From Comamonadaceae bacterium (GTDB lineage: Bacteria > Pseudomonadota > Gammaproteobacteria > Burkholderiales > Burkholderiaceae_C), in the NCBI GenBank assembly GCA_947478725.1, contig CANJWZ010000010.1, positions 1-64,000 on the forward strand: a stretch of 64,000 bases of DNA. Reading direction: 5' to 3'. A program made the translations under genes and the position numbers. The notes below the pieces were generated by a model. That model saw only the letters and a program-made list of their open reading frames with translations. It had not been told where the DNA came from and made no database searches. Positions 61,395 through 64,000 of this stretch are shown here, one piece after another. Positions within the stretch are counted from its first letter, which is position 1. Every line of letters starts with the position of its first letter.

Positions 61395-62479
61395 TTTCTA
61401 AAATCTTTTAAGAGTGCCTTTTCTACAAACTGGTTATCGTATGTTTTAGATAGATCAAATTTTGAAGCTTGTATTTCTTTGTCGTATGTCATCAGTCCGT
61501 CATAAAGGGTCTTTGTGCCCTCCTCAGTCATTCGTCCATCGCGTGAGAACCCTGCTTGGTTCCTAGCGATACTATTGAGATAAAGTTCTCGATTCGCCTT
61601 CCAGTATGCCTCTGGTATCGTTGCCAATATTTCTTCTGGTTTTGCAGTTTCCATCCACTTGAGCGCACGAACAATTCCGTTGACTATAGCTTGGCAGACC
61701 GCTGGATTTTTTTGAATAAAATCAGCTGTCGTGTAAAGAGTTAAAAAAGTGAAATCCCGTTTGTAATATTTTTTTGCAGCTTCAATATTGCGCAGATCGA
61801 TAACGGTTTTGATGTCGCCGCTTTGCTCCAGTTCTGAAATGACGGGGTCAAAGTTTACTATCGCTTGTAGCTCACCTCCATGCCGAACTGCAGCAACTGC
61901 ACCTGCAGCATTTCCAATACCAATGATTGATACATCGCTAGGCTTCAAACCATTTTGAACGAGCACCTGATTTAGGAACAAATGCGTTGATGATCCAGGT
62001 GCTGAAACACCGATCTTTGCGCCTTTGAGGTCTTTAATATTTTTGAACTTCGACTCAAAGTTCTTAGTGATCGCCAGCACGATTCCAGGCGCATTACTGA
62101 ATGCGACGATTGATCGTAAATCCATCCCCTTGGCTTGCATAATCAAGGTATGTTCGTGTACGCCAATAACCATTTCCGAATTGCGGCCAACCAAAGACTG
62201 CAATCCTTTTGCACCCGAGCCGTAATCAGTTACCTCCAAGTCTAAACCTTCATCTTTGATATAACCTTTGCCACGAGCTACATTCATCGCCAGCAGGGCA
62301 AGTTGACTCGATGAACCTGCAACCCCTAGCGTTGCTTTCAATCTTGGCGTTGTTTGAGCCTTTGCCCCCCCTGCAAATGTCAACGTCAATGCGATAGAAA
62401 TTACTAATTTAGTAATCAGCCATGCCTGTTTGGTTAGTGCGTTGTCATCCTTGCTTGCCATTGCGTTTGAATTCATCAT
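61391..62479 (-). CDS. ABC transporter substrate-binding protein (SsuA/TauA/NMT1 type)
   Basis: A 362-residue periplasmic binding protein. A cytoplasmic head of about 20 residues precedes a hydrophobic signal segment (LITKLVISIALTLTFAGGAKA), then LKATLGVAGSSSQLALLAMNVARGKGYIKDEGLDLEV of the NMT1/SsuA-like fold. GAKIGVSAPGSSTHLFLNQ is the ligand-loop region. It is first in an eight-gene operon with a Rieske dioxygenase, so its ligand is probably an aromatic acid or sulfonate. The start may be one of the internal methionines. Confidence 0.88.
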   Translation of the reverse strand: MMNSNAMASKDDNALTKQAWLITKLVISIALTLTFAGGAKAQTTPRLKATLGVAGSSSQLALLAMNVARGKGYIKDEGLDLEVTDYGSGAKGLQSLVGRNSEMVIGVHEHTLIMQAKGMDLRSIVAFSNAPGIVLAITKNFESKFKNIKDLKGAKIGVSAPGSSTHLFLNQVLVQNGLKPSDVSIIGIGNAAGAVAAVRHGGELQAIVNFDPVISELEQSGDIKTVIDLRNIEAAKKYYKRDFTFLTLYTTADFIQKNPAVCQAIVNGIVRALKWMETAKPEEILATIPEAYWKANRELYLNSIARNQAGFSRDGRMTEEGTKTLYDGLMTYDKEIQASKFDLSKTYDNQFVEKALLKDFRK

Positions 62480-62567
62480 TTCGCTCCTTTTTAATATTCA
62501 CCACGACTAAGTTGAAAAAGCTTGATGGATCTAGTGAAAAATTTACTAATTTCTACTTTAAATAAGA

Positions 62568-62583
62568 TTGATTGATCAGTCAA
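62568..62583. promoter_or_regulatory. Operator-like palindrome upstream of island operon
   Basis: TTGATTGATCAGTCAA is palindromic except for one mismatched pair of positions (centre TGATCA). It is 89 bases upstream of the binding-protein start and resembles TetR-family operators. No regulator gene of this type lies in the window. The rest of the gap 62480-62800 contains no recognisable gene; base composition shifts from AT-rich to GC-rich near 62.6-62.8 kb. Confidence 0.4.
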
Positions 62584-62800
62584 CTTTTACAAAAATCTCA
62601 TCCATACAATTAACGTAAAAACAGCGTTCCGTCGATCGCTACAAAGCGCTTGATAACGTGCTAACTTGGTCAGTCAGATTCCTATAGCTGATGCGGGCCT
62701 AAAGCGTATCGATGGCAAATTTTTCGACCTAGCGTACAGCTGGGCGATTGAGAAATTAGTGGAGTACATTTTCAGAATCGAAATTTAAAAATATCTGCAA

Positions 62801-63592
62801 TCACCGCCGCAGTGCGGGCAGACCTCCGTAAGCACTCCACCCAGCCCCTGCGAGCCAGCCGCAATCAACCGGCAAGTTGATGCCCGTGATCGCAGACGAT
62901 GCACTGGATGCCAAAAAGATGACGGCTCTTGCGATTTCAGCCGGTTCGACAAGCCGTTGCAGAGCGGCTGTCGAGGTCATGGCGGAGGCTTGCATGAATC
63001 CGCCTTCAATGGCTGCGACCATACCTTCGGTTCGTGTGAATCCTGGAGAGACGGCATTTACCCGTATTCCTGAAGGGCCCCACTCGGCAGCGAGTGTTTC
63101 CGTCATGGAGATAACGGCCGCCTTAGCTGGCGCATAAGCATGAAGCGGCATGGAACGGATGCCGGCCACCGAGGCAATATTCACGATAGAGCCATGACCC
63201 CTGGTTAGCATGGCACGTGCGAAACTGATGCAAGAAACATAGGTTCCGCGTTGGTCCACACGGATGATCTCATCCCATTTGCGCATGGGCATGTCGTACA
63301 CACCGGCCCGGCCCTGCACAATACCGGCACAATTGACCAGCACCGACACTGGCCCCATCTCCGCCTCGATTAGCTGTGCAACATTCGCCATTTTCTCGTC
63401 ATCAGCAATATCGCACTCAAATGCAAGTCCTCCGAATTCTTGTGCGACTTTAAGCGCGGATTCAGAATTACGGTCAAGAACCGCGACGCGAGCTCCTTGC
63501 TGTGCCAATTCACGGCTGCATGCGGCACCTATTCCGCTACCGCCTCCGGTAACAACAGCGAGTGTGTCTTTCAGGCTAGTTTGTTTTTGCAT
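62801..63592 (-). CDS. SDR family oxidoreductase
   Basis: A 263-residue classical short-chain dehydrogenase: LAVVTGGGSGIGAACSRELA, VAVLDRN (Asp for NAD), VNCAGIVQG, and YAPAK as catalytic Tyr/Lys. ATG 63592 is taken from the family N-terminus; a longer frame to 63628 overlaps the CoA-transferase. It overlaps the upstream CoA-transferase gene by 17 bases, so the two are coupled. GC content returns to that of the first 53 kb. Confidence 0.91.
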   Translation of the reverse strand: MQKQTSLKDTLAVVTGGGSGIGAACSRELAQQGARVAVLDRNSESALKVAQEFGGLAFECDIADDEKMANVAQLIEAEMGPVSVLVNCAGIVQGRAGVYDMPMRKWDEIIRVDQRGTYVSCISFARAMLTRGHGSIVNIASVAGIRSMPLHAYAPAKAAVISMTETLAAEWGPSGIRVNAVSPGFTRTEGMVAAIEGGFMQASAMTSTAALQRLVEPAEIARAVIFLASSASSAITGINLPVDCGWLAGAGWSAYGGLPALRR

Positions 63593-64000
63593 GTTTTGAA
63601 TTTTCGGCAATTTGTAAACTGCCCACATTCAAGCTGGGGGCGTTGAGTTGGCCTTCACAGTTCATTCGAAAAGCGGCAATAACAGGCGTTGGAAGGGCAG
63701 GCATGCTATCGCCACTTTCGTTCACAACCTGCGCCGCAAAGACACCGCGCGCTGCAAAATGCGGGTCTGCCACTGCGGCCTCCAAACCTGCCGCGAGGGA
63801 GCAACAGCAATCCCTACCGACAAGTTTTTGTGACCATGTCAACGAATCTTGTGATGCAATGATTCTTGAGATTTCCATCATCGTGGCGAGGGGGTCCATT
63901 TCGTCGTCACGCAAGGCTTCCCTAAGTCCAATGACATCGCAAAAGACTGTCCAGAACTTTGGTTCAAGTGCTGCAACAATGAGCGCTTTTTTATCACGGG
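63576..64000 (-). CDS. CaiB/BaiF CoA-transferase / alpha-methylacyl-CoA racemase-like (partial)
   Basis: The minus strand is open from the window edge to the stop at 63576, giving about 140 C-terminal residues. DKKALIVAALEPKFWTVFCD (segment near 63920-63985), ASQDSLTWSQKLVGRDCC and ADPHFAARGVFAAQV are the typical C-terminal elements of the family. The N-terminal two-thirds with the catalytic aspartate lie outside the window. It is co-transcribed with the SDR gene. Confidence 0.88.
   Translation of the reverse strand, partial: RDKKALIVAALEPKFWTVFCDVIGLREALRDDEMDPLATMMEISRIIASQDSLTWSQKLVGRDCCCSLAAGLEAAVADPHFAARGVFAAQVVNESGDSMPALPTPVIAAFRMNCEGQLNAPSLNVGSLQIAENSKHAKTN

Noticed and set aside
62690-62790. 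Short plus-strand frame reading RIDGKFFDLAYSWAIEKLVE near the end of the island
   Set aside because: Considered as a transposase scrap, but there is no recognisable motif and no terminal repeat.

Overview
The window reads as a chromosomal catabolic region of a betaproteobacterium, most likely Burkholderiales (Comamonadaceae or Alcaligenaceae). This is inferred from moderately high GC, dense operons with GGAGAca-type ribosome sites, six orphan Bug/TctC-type extracytoplasmic receptors, four family III CoA-transferases, five SDR dehydrogenases and LysR/MarR regulators. No rRNA, tRNA, CRISPR or core housekeeping genes were found.

Layout. 1-316: end of an IS3-family element that has cut a universal stress protein gene. 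317-1314: no recognisable gene. 1315-8371 (minus): aldehyde dehydrogenase, a complete Liv-type ABC importer and an SDR. 9018-30634: two close LysR paralogues among enoyl-CoA hydratase, CoA-transferase, MaoC, citryl-CoA-lyase-like, TauD-like, tartrate-dehydrogenase-like, acetolactate-synthase-like, alcohol and aldehyde dehydrogenases, an esterase and a Baeyer-Villiger monooxygenase. Six copies of one operator-like sequence (TCAAAT-N14-TTCA), always with the same spacing and always oriented the same way to the gene they precede, tie these operons into one apparent regulon. 30851-39120: CoA-transferase, beta-keto acid cleavage enzyme, enone reductase, MaoC hydratase, CitE-type lyase, acyl-CoA dehydrogenase and a MarR regulator, which together fit activation, desaturation, hydration and cleavage of a branched C5-like dicarboxylate.

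39558-53654 is a divergent aromatic-catabolism cluster around a MarR gene. It holds a four-component Rieske dioxygenase (alpha, beta, ferredoxin, reductase), a PdxA-like and an SDR dehydrogenase, a LigB-type ring-cleavage dioxygenase, an ACMSD-like decarboxylase, a meta-cleavage-product hydrolase, a 2-oxopent-4-enoate-hydratase-family protein, two Bug receptors, an EamA exporter/importer and a bacteriohemerythrin. The gene set fits an aromatic (di)carboxylate degraded by ring dihydroxylation, extradiol cleavage, decarboxylation and C-C hydrolysis.

53655-54703 is a scar: a truncated SGNH hydrolase, an IS3 transposase tail and a ParA fragment. It borders a conspicuously AT-rich island (54724-62479) with a nitrate/sulfonate/taurine-type ABC importer, SDR, MmgE/PrpD protein, a second Rieske dioxygenase without its own electron-transfer proteins, and a 3-hydroxyisobutyrate-dehydrogenase-like enzyme. 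After 62.8 kb the GC-rich style returns with an SDR and a CoA-transferase that runs off the window.
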